Origin: CAVVJA01 sp963801715
GTDB lineage: Bacteria > Actinomycetota > Actinomycetes > Mycobacteriales > Jatrophihabitantaceae
Assembly (NCBI GenBank): GCA_963801715.1
Contig: CAWDGB010000009.1
Span: 124,001-188,000 of the forward strand
Direction: 5' to 3'
Length of the DNA: 64,000 nt
Below the pieces are notes generated by a model, which was not told where the DNA came from, did not search any database, and worked only from the letters and a program-made list of their open reading frames with translations. Position 1 is the first letter of the stretch. Each line of letters begins with the position of its first letter. The position numbers and the translations under genes are program-made. Of this stretch, positions 35,210 to 43,997 are shown piece after piece.

Positions 35210-36154
35210 GGACGCGAGATCACCGTTTCCGACGTCGGCGAGTTCGGCCTCATTGCCCGAGTCACCGCGGCGCTGACCCCTGCCGAGACGACATTGGTCG
35301 GCCCCGGCGACGACGCTGCCGTGATCCGCGCGGCCGACGGTCGGGTCGTCGCCACGACGGATCTCCTCATCGAGAACCGGCACTTCCGCCGTGACTGGTC
35401 CAGCGCCACGGACGTCGGCCGCAAGGCGGCCGCGACGAACTTCTCCGACATCGCGGCCATGGGCGCCCGCCCGACCGCGCTCCTCGTCGGATTCGGGACG
35501 CCACCCGATCTCAACCTCGCCTGGGTCGACGACCTGACCGCTGGACTCCGCGAGGAATGCGGACAAGTCGGCGCAGCTGTCGTCGGGGGTGACGTGGTGG
35601 CAGCTGATTTGATCACCTTGGGGGTCACCGCGCTCGGCGACCTGGACGGGCGCGACCCTGTGCTACTCGATGGCGCGCGTCCGGGAGATGTGGTCGCCTT
35701 TGTCGGCCGGCTAGGCCATGCGGCCGCCGGCTACGCGATTCTCTCCCGCGGGTTCCGCTCGCCGGTGCAGCTGGTGAACGCTCACCGGCGCCCGGAGCCG
35801 CCCTATGCGCAAGGCCCTGCGGCGGCCGACCGGGGCGCGTCGGCTATGACGGATGTGAGCGATGGGCTGGTGGCCGACCTCGGGCACATCGCTGAGGCGA
35901 GCGGTGTCCGCATCGACATCCATGCCGGTGCGGTGCCGGTACCGCTCAAGCTGCGTGACGTCGGCGCCGCGCTCAACGTCGACCCGTTGTCGTGGGTCTT
36001 CACCGGTGGGGACGACTTCGCGCTCGTCGCCACGTTCCCGGCCGGCACGCCGCCGCCGGAAGGGTGGACGGTTATCGGAGCGGTGGCCGATGGGCAAGGC
36101 GTGCGGGTCGACGGCCACCGATGGCCCAACGGTGGCCACGAGCACTTTCGCTAG
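35210..36154 (+). CDS. thiL: Thiamine-monophosphate kinase
   Basis: This is a roughly 314-residue ThiL that adds a phosphate to thiamine monophosphate to form the active cofactor. The start is unclear. The conserved N-terminal part SDVGEFGLIARV is coded from about 35219, yet the only preceding in-frame codons after TGA 35207-35209 lack ATG, GTG and TTG. A TTG at 35294 would cut off this part. The body is complete: LVGPGDDAAVIRA, TTDLLIENRHFRRDW, ATNFSDIAAMGARPTALLVG, GDVVAADLITLGVTALG and MTDVSDGLVADLGHIAEASG, then SWVFTGGDDFALVATFP and GGHEHFR. A broken second copy of its 3' half lies about 1.1 kb downstream. Confidence 0.85.
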   Translation, partial: GREITVSDVGEFGLIARVTAALTPAETTLVGPGDDAAVIRAADGRVVATTDLLIENRHFRRDWSSATDVGRKAAATNFSDIAAMGARPTALLVGFGTPPDLNLAWVDDLTAGLREECGQVGAAVVGGDVVAADLITLGVTALGDLDGRDPVLLDGARPGDVVAFVGRLGHAAAGYAILSRGFRSPVQLVNAHRRPEPPYAQGPAAADRGASAMTDVSDGLVADLGHIAEASGVRIDIHAGAVPVPLKLRDVGAALNVDPLSWVFTGGDDFALVATFPAGTPPPEGWTVIGAVADGQGVRVDGHRWPNGGHEHFR

Positions 36155-36189
36155 GTGTCGCGTTTGGCGATGCGAGGCGTCGGCGACAT

Positions 36190-36508
36190 ACCCCATGGGG
36201 TCGCCGCGGGACTCACCGTGCAGCAGCGCGATCCGCTCCGGCGGGGTGATCTCGGTCCAGGAGATCCACTCGGTGTAGTCCGTCCCGTCCGGCCCGTGCA
36301 TCACGAAGTCCCACTCGCCCCCGACGCGGAACTCGAACGACTGCGTGGTGGTGGTGAACCCCTCCGGTCCCCACCACCGCGACAGGTGCCGGACGTTGGT
36401 GAAGGCCTCGAACACCAGCTCCCGTGGGGCGTCGATGACCCGGGAGATCACGATCTCCCGGTCTGCCGTCGCCGGCTCCGCCCGCGTTTCTTGCCTCGCC
36501 CCTGCCAT
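36190..36508 (-). pseudogene. SRPBCC/AHSA1 family gene, 3' end replaced
   Basis: The first 104 residues (from ATG 36508) are a normal SRPBCC (AHSA1-type) start: REIVISRVIDAPRELVFEAF, then HLSRWWGPEGFTTTT, VGGEWDFVMHGPDG and WISWTEITPPERIALLHGES. At RGDP the family similarity stops. The open frame then runs on to 35711 through sequence that is simply the reverse strand of thiL, so the last third of the SRPBCC fold is missing. These proteins form a hydrophobic pocket and are usually paired with an ArsR regulator, as here. The end was probably lost in the rearrangement that also duplicated the thiL tail. Confidence 0.65.
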
Positions 36509-36511
36509 CGG

Positions 36512-36865
36512 TCATTCCTCCTGCCGTGTCTGCTTGAGGTCTTGCACGTACGCGTCCAGTCGGTCGAAGCTCTCGCTCCAGAACCGCTCGAACCCGCCGG
36601 TCCACTCGTGGACCGGCCGCAGCCCGCGGGCGTCAAGGCCGTACAGGCGCTGCTTGCCTGCCTTGCGGTCCCGCACCAGCCCGACCTCGCGGAGCACCCG
36701 CAGGTGTTTGGACGCGCGCGGCTGGGTCATCCCCAGCTCCCGGGCCAACTCGGTCACCGGCCGCTCACCCGCCCGCAGCCGCACCAGGATCTCCCGGCGC
36801 TGCGGCTCGGCGATCGCGTTGAAGGCGTCCGACGTTGTCGCGGCTCGTGCCATGACCGCCATCAT
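36512..36865 (-). CDS. ArsR-family transcriptional regulator
   Basis: This is a 117-residue winged-helix regulator with the ArsR pattern: TTSDAFNAIAEPQRREILVR, then RPVTELARELGMTQPRASKH (recognition helix) and LRVLREVGLVRDRKAGKQRL with YGLDARGLRPVHEW. No metal-binding CxC motif is seen, so it belongs to the non-metal group found beside AHSA1/SRPBCC genes. It ends 3 bases before the SRPBCC start, with AGGAG between, so both were one operon. Two near-start ATGs exist; 36865 is used here. Confidence 0.88.
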   Translation of the reverse strand: MMAVMARAATTSDAFNAIAEPQRREILVRLRAGERPVTELARELGMTQPRASKHLRVLREVGLVRDRKAGKQRLYGLDARGLRPVHEWTGGFERFWSESFDRLDAYVQDLKQTRQEE

Positions 36866-36940
36866 ATGCCCATATCGGCATGCGTCAAGTCGAGAGGAAT
36901 CAGGCGCGTCTTGTCAGCTGACGATCGTGAGCCGAGTCAG

Positions 36941-37106
36941 GTCGGCTATGAGGGATGTGAGCGATGGGCTGGTGGCCGACCTCGGGCACATCGCTGAGGC
37001 GGTGTCCGCATCGACATCCATGCCGGTGCGGTGCCGGTGCCGCTCAAGCTGCGTGACCAAGGCGTGCGGGTCGACGGCCACCGATGGCCCAACGGTGGCC
37101 ACGCAC
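36941..37106 (+). pseudogene. Deleted second copy of the thiL 3' region
   Basis: This stretch repeats thiL almost base for base, starting GTCGGCTATGA as at 35838. It follows 35838-35959 with a 4-base deletion in GAGGCGAGCGG and a few changes. It then jumps to the equivalent of 36095-36142, so 135 bases are missing. It ends near GGTGGCCACG, where the real gene continues to GAGCACTTTCGCTAG. It codes for nothing useful. It is in direct orientation relative to thiL, and the ArsR/SRPBCC pair lies between the copies. Confidence 0.85.
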
Positions 37107-37211
37107 TCACGACCGTCGTGTCTAGGACTCAATGCCTTCTGGTAGCCCGTAAGTGCAAGATCATCAAGCAGGGACGAGGACGCTGGAGAGGCAAGACCGC
37201 AGCGCTACCAG

Positions 37212-37403
37212 CTACGCGCGGGTGACCTTGCCGGCCTTCAGGCACGACGTGCAGACCGTGATACGCCGCCGGTTTCCCGGGGCTACGAGCGCCCGGACTC
37301 GCTGCACGTTCGGATTCCACCGACGGTGGGTGCGGCGATGCGAGTGCGAGACGGACATGCCGAAGCCGGGCCCTTTGCCGCAGATGTCGCAGACGCTGGC
37401 CAC
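37212..37403 (-). CDS. rpmB: 50S ribosomal protein L28 (zinc-binding type)
   Basis: This is a 63-residue protein from GTG 37403, preceded by AAGGAGG with 4 bases of spacing. The sequence VASVCDICGKGPGFGMSVSH, then RRWNPNVQRVRALV and TVCTSCLKAGKVTR shows two CxxC pairs, so it is the zinc-containing form of L28. Zinc-containing ribosomal proteins often have zinc-independent twins under Zur control. It is divergent from the fakA-like gene, with about 200 bases between them. Confidence 0.95.
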   Translation of the reverse strand: MASVCDICGKGPGFGMSVSHSHRRTHRRWNPNVQRVRALVAPGNRRRITVCTSCLKAGKVTRA

Positions 37404-37599
37404 GTGGCCTCCTTGTGACATGAAACGTGTATATCGCGGGTGACGTACGAGCGCCCGGCCGTCAGCCGGGCAACACTGAAGTTTACTCGGCCGGTTACGA
37501 GCGCACCAAAACGACGTCCGGCCGGGCCAGTATCGTACGGCGAGCCGGGTGGCCACGGCGCCGGCGCTTCCGCCGGTCGGACGCGCGGGGAGGTGTGAG

Positions 37600-39198
37600 G
37601 TGCTCGACGCGCTGGATGCACCGGCGGTGCGCCGGTGGAGCGTCCTCGCCGCCGACGCGATGGACACCCACCGAGCGGAAATCGACGAGCTGAACGTCTT
37701 CCCGGTGCCGGACGGGGACACCGGGACCAACCTCTCGCTGACGTTGCGAGCCGCTGCGGAGGCGTTAGCAGCCGATCCGGCCGACACCGCGGGCGAGGCG
37801 TTTCGCGCCTGGGCAAAGGGCGCCGTGCTCGGGGCGCGAGGTAATTCCGGCGTGATCGTCTCCCAAGTCCTGTGCGGGCTGGCGGACGGCATCGACGGTT
37901 CGGAGGCCTGCGACGGTTCGCTGCTAGCGGTCGCGCTGCGGTCGGCGGCCGACCAGGCGTACGCGTCCGTGGCCAATCCGTTGGAGGGCACGATCCTTTC
38001 GGTCGCCCGCGCGGCGGCCGACGCCGCTGGTGCTGGCTCGATAGCCGGCGTCGTGCAGCGCGTTCAGGAGGCGGCCTGGGAAGCGTTGCGCCGCACCATC
38101 GACCAGCTGCCGGTGTTGACCCAGGCCGGCGTGGTCGATGCGGGCGGCCGCGGCTTGGTCGTGCTGATCGACGCGCTCGGAGAAGCCGTGACCGGGACAG
38201 CCATCGCAACGCCCCAAGCTCCGCACTCCGCGCGTTCCCGAACGGGCCTCGAAGCGTCTCGCGAATCCGGCAGCGCCGACTACGACTACGAGGTGCAGTA
38301 CCTGCTGCGCGCCGACGACGAGCACACCGCGATCCTTCGGTCGGAACTGGCCCCGCTCGGTGACTCGCTGGTCGTGGTGGGCACCGGTGACGGGGTGTGG
38401 AATGTCCACGTTCACGTCAACGACATCGGCGCGGCCCTCGAGGCCGGTGTTCGTGCGGGTGACCCATATCGGATCACGGTGGTTCGCTTCGCCGATGCCG
38501 TGAGTACTGCCGCACCGCCGGTGCCGCGGCGGCAGGCGGGTACCGCGGTCGTCGCCGTTGCCCCCGGCGAAGGACTGGCGCACTTGTTCGAGAGCGAGGG
38601 CGTCTACGTCGTCGAAGGCGGCCCTACCGAGAACCCGTCAACCGCGGACGTCCTGTCGGCGATGCTCGCCTGCCCGGCCGACCGCGTAGTGCTGCTGCCG
38701 AACGCCTCGCAGGTGGGTGGGGTGGCCGAGGCCGCCGCGATCGAGGCCCGCAGCCGCGGTATCGAGGTGGCTGTGGTGCCGACGAAATCGCCGGTGCAGG
38801 GCCTATCCGCGGTGGCCGTGCACGATGCGAGCCGACATTTCGGCGACGACGTGATCGCGATGGCCGAGGCCGCTGCGGCTACCCGATGGGCCGAGGTGAC
38901 CATTGCCCAGCGCGAGGCGCTCACCATGGCCGGTCGGTGCCAGCCGGGCGACGTCCTGGGCTTGATCGACGGCGAAGTCGTCGAGATCGGATCGACGGTC
39001 GGTTCGGTGGCCGCCGCGATTATCGATCGGCTGCTCGCGGTCGGCGGTGAATTGATCACCATCCTGGTCGGCCGCGATGCCGAGCCCGACGCCGGCGAGC
39101 AGTTACGGCGGCACATCGCCTCGGTGGCCCAGCATGTCGAGGTGGGAGTCTTCGACGGGGGTCAGCCGCACTATCCGTTGCTCATCGGGGTGGAGTAG
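37600..39198 (+). CDS. DAK2-domain protein (YloV/FakA-like fatty acid kinase subunit)
   Basis: This is a 532-residue protein from GTG 37600, which has GGGGAGG 7 bases upstream. The N-terminal DAK2 nucleotide-binding domain contains DELNVFPVPDGDTGTNLSLT (Asp/Asn metal ligands) and GARGNSGVIVSQVL. A middle segment and a C-terminal DegV-like domain follow, with LLPNASQVGGVAEAA and EVAVVPTKSPVQGLSAVAVH. FakA proteins phosphorylate fatty acids bound to FakB partners. The gene sits between rpmB and recG as in mycobacteria (Rv2974c) and its stop abuts the recG start, so they form an operon. Confidence 0.88.
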   Translation: MLDALDAPAVRRWSVLAADAMDTHRAEIDELNVFPVPDGDTGTNLSLTLRAAAEALAADPADTAGEAFRAWAKGAVLGARGNSGVIVSQVLCGLADGIDGSEACDGSLLAVALRSAADQAYASVANPLEGTILSVARAAADAAGAGSIAGVVQRVQEAAWEALRRTIDQLPVLTQAGVVDAGGRGLVVLIDALGEAVTGTAIATPQAPHSARSRTGLEASRESGSADYDYEVQYLLRADDEHTAILRSELAPLGDSLVVVGTGDGVWNVHVHVNDIGAALEAGVRAGDPYRITVVRFADAVSTAAPPVPRRQAGTAVVAVAPGEGLAHLFESEGVYVVEGGPTENPSTADVLSAMLACPADRVVLLPNASQVGGVAEAAAIEARSRGIEVAVVPTKSPVQGLSAVAVHDASRHFGDDVIAMAEAAAATRWAEVTIAQREALTMAGRCQPGDVLGLIDGEVVEIGSTVGSVAAAIIDRLLAVGGELITILVGRDAEPDAGEQLRRHIASVAQHVEVGVFDGGQPHYPLLIGVE

Positions 39199-41397
39199 GT
39201 GCCCCGTATCGACCTGGACTCCCCGGTGGTCGAGGCGGTCGGCGGTCGGACCGCGAAAGCCCTCGAGCAGGCGCTGTCGATCCGCACCGTCGGAGACCTG
39301 CTGGCGCACTACCCACGGCGCCTTGCCGAGCGTGGCGAGCTGACCGATCTCGCGTCACTCCGGGTCGACGACGACGTCACGGTGCTGGCCGAGGTGCGCA
39401 CCGCCCGGGCGATTCGCAACCGAAGCGGTCGCGGCGAGCGGCTCGAGGTCGTCGTCGGCGATGGGCGGGGGACGTTGAAGCTCACGTTCTTCGGCCGACG
39501 TCAAACCTGGCGGCAACGGGAACTGACACCAGGCACGCGCGGGCTGTTCGCCGGGAAGGTCAGCGTCTTCAACCACAGCAGGCAGCTAACGCATCCCGAG
39601 TATCAGATCCTGCGCGGCGAAGTCGACGTCGCGGTAGCCGATGAATTCGCCGGCGCCCTCATACCCGTCTACCCAGCGACGAAGGACATCCGAACCTGGG
39701 AGATCGCCCGCGCCGTCGATGTCGTCCTCAAGCTGCTCGACCGGGTTCCCGACCCATTGCCGGACGAGGTTGTGCACCGCCGCGGCCTGCTCGCCCTTGA
39801 CCGGGCGTTGCGCGCGGTCCACCAACCGGACAGCCGCGACGAATGGTTCGCGGCCCGTCGCCGGCTGGCGTGGGACGAGGCGATGACGATCCAGCTCGTT
39901 CTCGCCCAGCGCCGAGTGGCAGCGGCCGCAAACCCGGCGACGCCCCGGCCCGGTGCCGCCGGACGCCTGTTGGACGCGTTCGACGCCCGGTTGCCGTTCC
40001 GGCTCACCGAGGGTCAGCAAGCAGTGGGGACGCAGCTGGCCGCGGAGTTGTCCGGAGATCATCCGATGCAGCGACTGCTGCAAGGGGAGGTCGGCTCGGG
40101 CAAGACCGTCGTGGCCCTGCGCGCGATGCTTCAGGTCGTCGACGCCGGAGGACAGGCGGCGTTGCTGGCCCCGACCGAGGTGCTCGCCGCGCAACACGCC
40201 AGGACCGTCGAGACCATGCTCGGGCCGCTCGGGCGGGCGGGTCAGCTGGACGCTGCGGATCGGGCGACCCGGATCAGCCTGCTGACCGCATCCCTGCCAG
40301 CGGCGAGACGCAAGGCGGCGCTACTCGACGCGGCGTCCGGCGCCGCCGGGATCGTCATCGGTACCCATGCGCTCATCCAGGAAGCCGTCAGCTTCGCCGA
40401 CCTCGGCCTCGTGGTCGTCGACGAGCAACACCGCTTCGGAGTCGAGCAGCGGGACGCGTTGCGCGGCAAGGCAACGCGGCCACCGCACTTGCTCGTCATG
40501 ACCGCGACGCCAATCCCGCGGACAGTCGCGATGACAGTGTTCGGTGACCTGGAAATCTCTGTGCTGACCGAGCTGCCCGCTGGCCGGGCGGCGATCGCGA
40601 CCACGGTTGTGCCAGCCGGTGAGAAGCCGGCCTGGCTGACCCGTACGTGGACTCGGATTCGCGAGGAAGTGGCGGCCGGCCGGCAAGCATTCATCGTGTG
40701 CCCACGGATCGGCGGTGATGGCGCCGAGTCCGACCGCGACCTCGACGATGAACCCGACGACGAAGAGCTTGGCGCGGCCAGGCGGCCGCCCGTGGCCGTG
40801 ATCGACGTCCTGCCCATGCTTGCGAACGGGCCGTTGGAGGGGTTGCGCCTAGCCGCGTTGCATGGCCGGCTCCCCGTCGACGAGCGCGACCAGGTGATGA
40901 CCGAGTTCGTTGCGGGCGAGATCGACGTGCTCGTGGCGACGACCGTGGTCGAGGTCGGCGTCGACGTCCCGAACGCCACGGTCATGGTGGTGCTCGACGC
41001 AGACCGGTTCGGTGTGTCGCAGCTACATCAGCTGCGCGGCCGCATTGGCCGTGGCAACGCCGCAGGAACCTGTTTGCTCGTCACCGACGCGGCGGGCGGG
41101 AGCTCGGCCCGCCAACGACTGGATGCCGTGGCTGCGACCGCCGACGGATTCGAACTAGCCCGCCTGGACGTCGAACAGCGACGGGAGGGTGATGTCCTCG
41201 GCACTGCGCAGTCCGGTCGCCGGTCGACCTTGCGACTCCTGTCGTTGCGGCGTGACGAACAGTTGATTGCCGACGCTCGGGGAGAAGCATCAGACATCGT
41301 CGCGAGCGACCCTCACCTCGCGGCCCATCCTGCGCTCGCCGCGCGGGTCGCGGCGCTCATCGATGCCGAGCGGGCCGAGTACTTGGAAAAGACATGA
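39199..41397 (+). CDS. recG: ATP-dependent DNA helicase RecG
   Basis: This is a 732-residue helicase starting with GTG directly after the upstream stop. An N-terminal wedge/OB part (residues 1-200) includes VLAEVRTARAIRNRSGRGER. The Walker A motif GEVGSGKTVVALRA is near residue 296, with VVVDEQHRFGVEQRD (DEQH box), VMTATPIPRTVAMT, and the C-terminal helicase part LHGRLPVDERDQVM and QLRGRIGRGNAAGTCLLV. RecG remodels stalled forks and Holliday junctions. No frame damage is seen. It is followed by rsmD after 22 bases. Confidence 0.95.
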   Translation: MPRIDLDSPVVEAVGGRTAKALEQALSIRTVGDLLAHYPRRLAERGELTDLASLRVDDDVTVLAEVRTARAIRNRSGRGERLEVVVGDGRGTLKLTFFGRRQTWRQRELTPGTRGLFAGKVSVFNHSRQLTHPEYQILRGEVDVAVADEFAGALIPVYPATKDIRTWEIARAVDVVLKLLDRVPDPLPDEVVHRRGLLALDRALRAVHQPDSRDEWFAARRRLAWDEAMTIQLVLAQRRVAAAANPATPRPGAAGRLLDAFDARLPFRLTEGQQAVGTQLAAELSGDHPMQRLLQGEVGSGKTVVALRAMLQVVDAGGQAALLAPTEVLAAQHARTVETMLGPLGRAGQLDAADRATRISLLTASLPAARRKAALLDAASGAAGIVIGTHALIQEAVSFADLGLVVVDEQHRFGVEQRDALRGKATRPPHLLVMTATPIPRTVAMTVFGDLEISVLTELPAGRAAIATTVVPAGEKPAWLTRTWTRIREEVAAGRQAFIVCPRIGGDGAESDRDLDDEPDDEELGAARRPPVAVIDVLPMLANGPLEGLRLAALHGRLPVDERDQVMTEFVAGEIDVLVATTVVEVGVDVPNATVMVVLDADRFGVSQLHQLRGRIGRGNAAGTCLLVTDAAGGSSARQRLDAVAATADGFELARLDVEQRREGDVLGTAQSGRRSTLRLLSLRRDEQLIADARGEASDIVASDPHLAAHPALAARVAALIDAERAEYLEKT

Positions 41398-41419
41398 GAG
41401 CAGATGCGAGCCGGCGGCG

Positions 41420-41971
41420 ATGATCCGGATTGTCGGGGGGACCGCTCGAGGCCGAGCGTTGTCCGTGCCGGGCCGCGGTACGCGGCCGACCTCGGATCGG
41501 GCGCGCGAGGCGTTGTTCAACACCCTGACCGGCCTTGTCGACCTGGCCGGTGCCGATGTGCTCGACCTGTATGCCGGAACCGGAGCGGTTGGCCTCGAGG
41601 CGCTCTCTCGCGGCGCCGGCGGCGCGACGCTCGTCGAATCCGACCCGGCTGTCCTCGGTGTGCTGCGCAGCAACGTCGCGGCGATCGCGCCGGACCGGGC
41701 TAAGGTCGTCGCCCGGTCCGTTCCGGCCTACCTCGGCCAGCGTCCGGCCCTCGATCGGGTCCGGCTCGCCTTCCTCGATCCGCCGTATGCGCTGCCTGAG
41801 TCCGCGCTGCAGGCTGTCCTCGCGCAGTTGGCCGACCTGCTACCGACTGACGCGGTGGTGGTCGTCGAACGCGCAGCTCGCGGCGTTCCTCCGACGTGGC
41901 CGACTGTGATCGAATCGATCAAACAGAAGCGCTATGGCGAGGGCGTGCTTTGGTACGGTCGCCGGAAATGA
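41420..41971 (+). CDS. rsmD: 16S rRNA (guanine(966)-N2)-methyltransferase
   Basis: This is a 183-residue protein from ATG 41420. It begins MIRIVGGTARGRALSVPGRG, then TRPTSDRAREALFNTL. The SAM-binding ADVLDLYAGTGAVGLEALSR and the catalytic FLDPPYALPE (DPPY) are both present. It methylates G966 of 16S rRNA. Its stop overlaps the coaD start by four bases, so recG-rsmD-coaD-sepIVA are tightly linked. Confidence 0.93.
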   Translation: MIRIVGGTARGRALSVPGRGTRPTSDRAREALFNTLTGLVDLAGADVLDLYAGTGAVGLEALSRGAGGATLVESDPAVLGVLRSNVAAIAPDRAKVVARSVPAYLGQRPALDRVRLAFLDPPYALPESALQAVLAQLADLLPTDAVVVVERAARGVPPTWPTVIESIKQKRYGEGVLWYGRRK

Positions 41972-42462
41972 GCGTGCTAACTCCGCAGGTGCGCCGGGCA
42001 GTCTGCCCGGGGTCCTTCGATCCCGTCACGAACGGGCATCTGGACATCATCGATCGAGCATCTCGTCTTTACGACGAGATCATCGTCGCGATCTTCGTCA
42101 ACCAGGCCAAGTCCAACCTGTTCAGCGTCGACGAGCGGCGAGAGATGTTGATCGAAGCAACGGAGACCTATCCCAATGTGCGTATCGACACGTTCCACGG
42201 ACTGGTCGTCGATTACTGCCGAGCCAACGATGTGCCAGTTATCGTCAAGGGCCTTCGGGCCGTCAGCGACTTCGACTACGAATTGCAGATGGCGCAGATG
42301 AACCGGGGCTTGGCCGGTATCGACACGCTGTTCATGCCGACGAATCCGGAGTACAGCTTCCTTGCCTCGAGCCTGGTGAAAGACATCGCCCGATGGGGTG
42401 GGGACGTGAGCGCCCTGGTGCCGCCGCTCGTCCTCAAGCGGCTGCGCAATCTCGATGACTGA
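41968..42462 (+). CDS. coaD: Phosphopantetheine adenylyltransferase
   Basis: This is a 164-residue enzyme of coenzyme A synthesis. The nucleotidyl-transferase motif AVCPGSFDPVTNGHLDIIDR (GHxD) is at residues 11-30. NQAKSNLFSVDERREML, IVKGLRAVSDFDYELQMAQM and SSLVKDIARWGGDVSALVPP are the other conserved pieces. The ATG overlaps the rsmD stop (ATGA). Its own stop overlaps the next gene's start by 8 bases. Confidence 0.95.
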   Translation: MSVLTPQVRRAVCPGSFDPVTNGHLDIIDRASRLYDEIIVAIFVNQAKSNLFSVDERREMLIEATETYPNVRIDTFHGLVVDYCRANDVPVIVKGLRAVSDFDYELQMAQMNRGLAGIDTLFMPTNPEYSFLASSLVKDIARWGGDVSALVPPLVLKRLRNLDD

Positions 42463-43162
42463 CCCGACGCGTGCCCGCACCGACAAGCTGCTGAACGAGC
42501 TCGTCGAAGTGGTGGAGACCGCCCGGACAGTACCGATGTCAGCATCCTGCGTCGTGCCGCGCGAGCACGTGCTGGATCTACTCGACGCGCTGCGCGAGGC
42601 CCTTCCACCGGAGCTGGACGCTGCGCACCGCGTCCTTGCTCGCCGTGACGCGCTGCTGGCCGAAGCCACGGAATCTGCCGCGCGAACCCGCGGCGAGGCC
42701 GAAGACGCCGCGGGGCAGATCCGCGATCAGGCCGGAACGCAGGCCGATGCAATCCTCGCGGACGCCAGGCACCAGGCCGGGGAGGTCGTGCGCGCAGCCG
42801 AGGCCGAGGCGTACCGCACCGTCGAGTCGGCCCGGGAGGAGCATGCGTCCCTCGTGTCGGCGACAACCGTGCACCGGAATGCACAGGACGCTGCGGCCCG
42901 CCTGCGTTCCGAGGCAGATGACTACGCGGATGCCACGCGGGCCGCGGCCGACCGGTATGCGGTCGCTCTCCGGGCGGACTCCGAGGGCTACGCCGACCGG
43001 ACGCTACTCGACCTCATGGCCGTGCTACGGCAGGCGGTAGCGAGCGCCGCGGAGGGCCGCCGGGCACTCGCCACACGACGGACCGAGTCCAGCCAGCGAC
43101 CACCGACTGGCGCCGAACAGCCAGCTGGGGAACCCGACGCGGCAGGCCGAGCTCGCGCGTGA
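42455..43162 (+). CDS. SepIVA-like coiled-coil septation protein
   Basis: This is a 235-residue, mostly helical protein. The first part ELVEVVETARTVPMSASCVV followed by PREHVLDLLDALREALPPEL matches the start of mycobacterial SepIVA (Rv2927c), a DivIVA-like septum protein. The rest is a long Ala/Arg/Glu-rich coiled coil from about residue 60 to 200, followed by a disordered tail. The neighbour DUF177 gene is the same as in mycobacteria. It seems a little shorter than SepIVA, perhaps lacking part of the coil. It should act at the division site. Confidence 0.8.
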   Translation: MTDPTRARTDKLLNELVEVVETARTVPMSASCVVPREHVLDLLDALREALPPELDAAHRVLARRDALLAEATESAARTRGEAEDAAGQIRDQAGTQADAILADARHQAGEVVRAAEAEAYRTVESAREEHASLVSATTVHRNAQDAAARLRSEADDYADATRAAADRYAVALRADSEGYADRTLLDLMAVLRQAVASAAEGRRALATRRTESSQRPPTGAEQPAGEPDAAGRARA

Positions 43163-43206
43163 GCTAGAATCGGAATGACCTCCACCAGATCGACGCTTTT
43201 CTTGTC

Positions 43207-43806
43207 ATGCCCGTGAAGCCATCACGCATACTGCATCGCACCGCCCGAAACCCGTTCGTCCTGGACACGCGGGAACTCGGCCGTCGGCCCGGCACGATGC
43301 GGACCGTGCGTCGTGAGATCGCGGCTCCGGCGGATTTGCGATCGGACCTGGTGGGTGTGCCGGACGGCGCTCCGCTCATACTCGACCTGCGGTTGGAGTC
43401 CGTCACCGAAGGCGTGCTCGTCACGGGCACGGTGACGGTGCCGACCGAAGGCGAGTGCGGCCGGTGCCTCGAGCCGGTGACGACCGAACTGGTTGTCGAC
43501 GTGTGCGAGCTGTTCGCTTACCCGGACAGCGTCACGGACGAGACTGCCGGAGAGGACGAGGTCGACCGGATCGTCGGCGATCTCATCGACGTCGAGCCGG
43601 TAGTGCACGATGCGGTGGTGCTGGGGCTTCCCGTCACCCCGCTGTGCCGGGCGGACTGCGCCGGGCTATGCCCTGACTGTGGGCAACGGCTCGACGATCT
43701 GCCCACCGGGCACACGCATGACAAGATCGACCCGCGTTGGGCCGGGCTGGCGGACCTCCTGCAGCCCGCTCCCGCCATCACCACCGAAACCGGAAGTCAG
43801 GAGTAG
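43207..43806 (+). CDS. DUF177 (YceD) family protein
   Basis: This is a 199-residue protein from ATG 43207. It shows LVGVPDGAPLILDLRLESVT, then the conserved GECGRCLEPVTTELVVDVCE and the C-terminal zinc-ribbon-like PLCRADCAGLCPDCGQRLDD. DUF177 genes almost always precede rpmF (ribosomal protein L32), as here 6 bases downstream, and the plant homologue helps 23S rRNA accumulate. The role is probably ribosome assembly. Confidence 0.92.
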   Translation: MPVKPSRILHRTARNPFVLDTRELGRRPGTMRTVRREIAAPADLRSDLVGVPDGAPLILDLRLESVTEGVLVTGTVTVPTEGECGRCLEPVTTELVVDVCELFAYPDSVTDETAGEDEVDRIVGDLIDVEPVVHDAVVLGLPVTPLCRADCAGLCPDCGQRLDDLPTGHTHDKIDPRWAGLADLLQPAPAITTETGSQE

Positions 43807-43812
43807 ATCACC

Positions 43813-43992
43813 GTGGCCGTTCCCAAGCGGAGGACCTCGCGCAGCAACACCCGCTCCCGGCGGTCGCACTGGAAAACGAGCGCCCCGACGCTGGTGCCCT
43901 GCCCGAACCGAGCCTGCGGCCAGCCCAAGCTCCCACACACCGCCTGCTCGAATTGCGGGCAATACGATGGCAGGCAGGTGCTGGCCGTCTGA
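43813..43992 (+). CDS. rpmF: 50S ribosomal protein L32
   Basis: This is a 59-residue protein, too short for many gene finders. From GTG 43813 it reads VAVPKRRTSRSNTRSRRSHW and ends with a zinc ribbon CPNRACGQPKLPHTACSNCG. The four cysteines suggest the zinc-binding form. It follows DUF177 by 6 bases and precedes rnc by 5 bases, the standard DUF177-rpmF-rnc order. Confidence 0.95.
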   Translation: MAVPKRRTSRSNTRSRRSHWKTSAPTLVPCPNRACGQPKLPHTACSNCGQYDGRQVLAV

Positions 43993-43997
43993 CGTCG

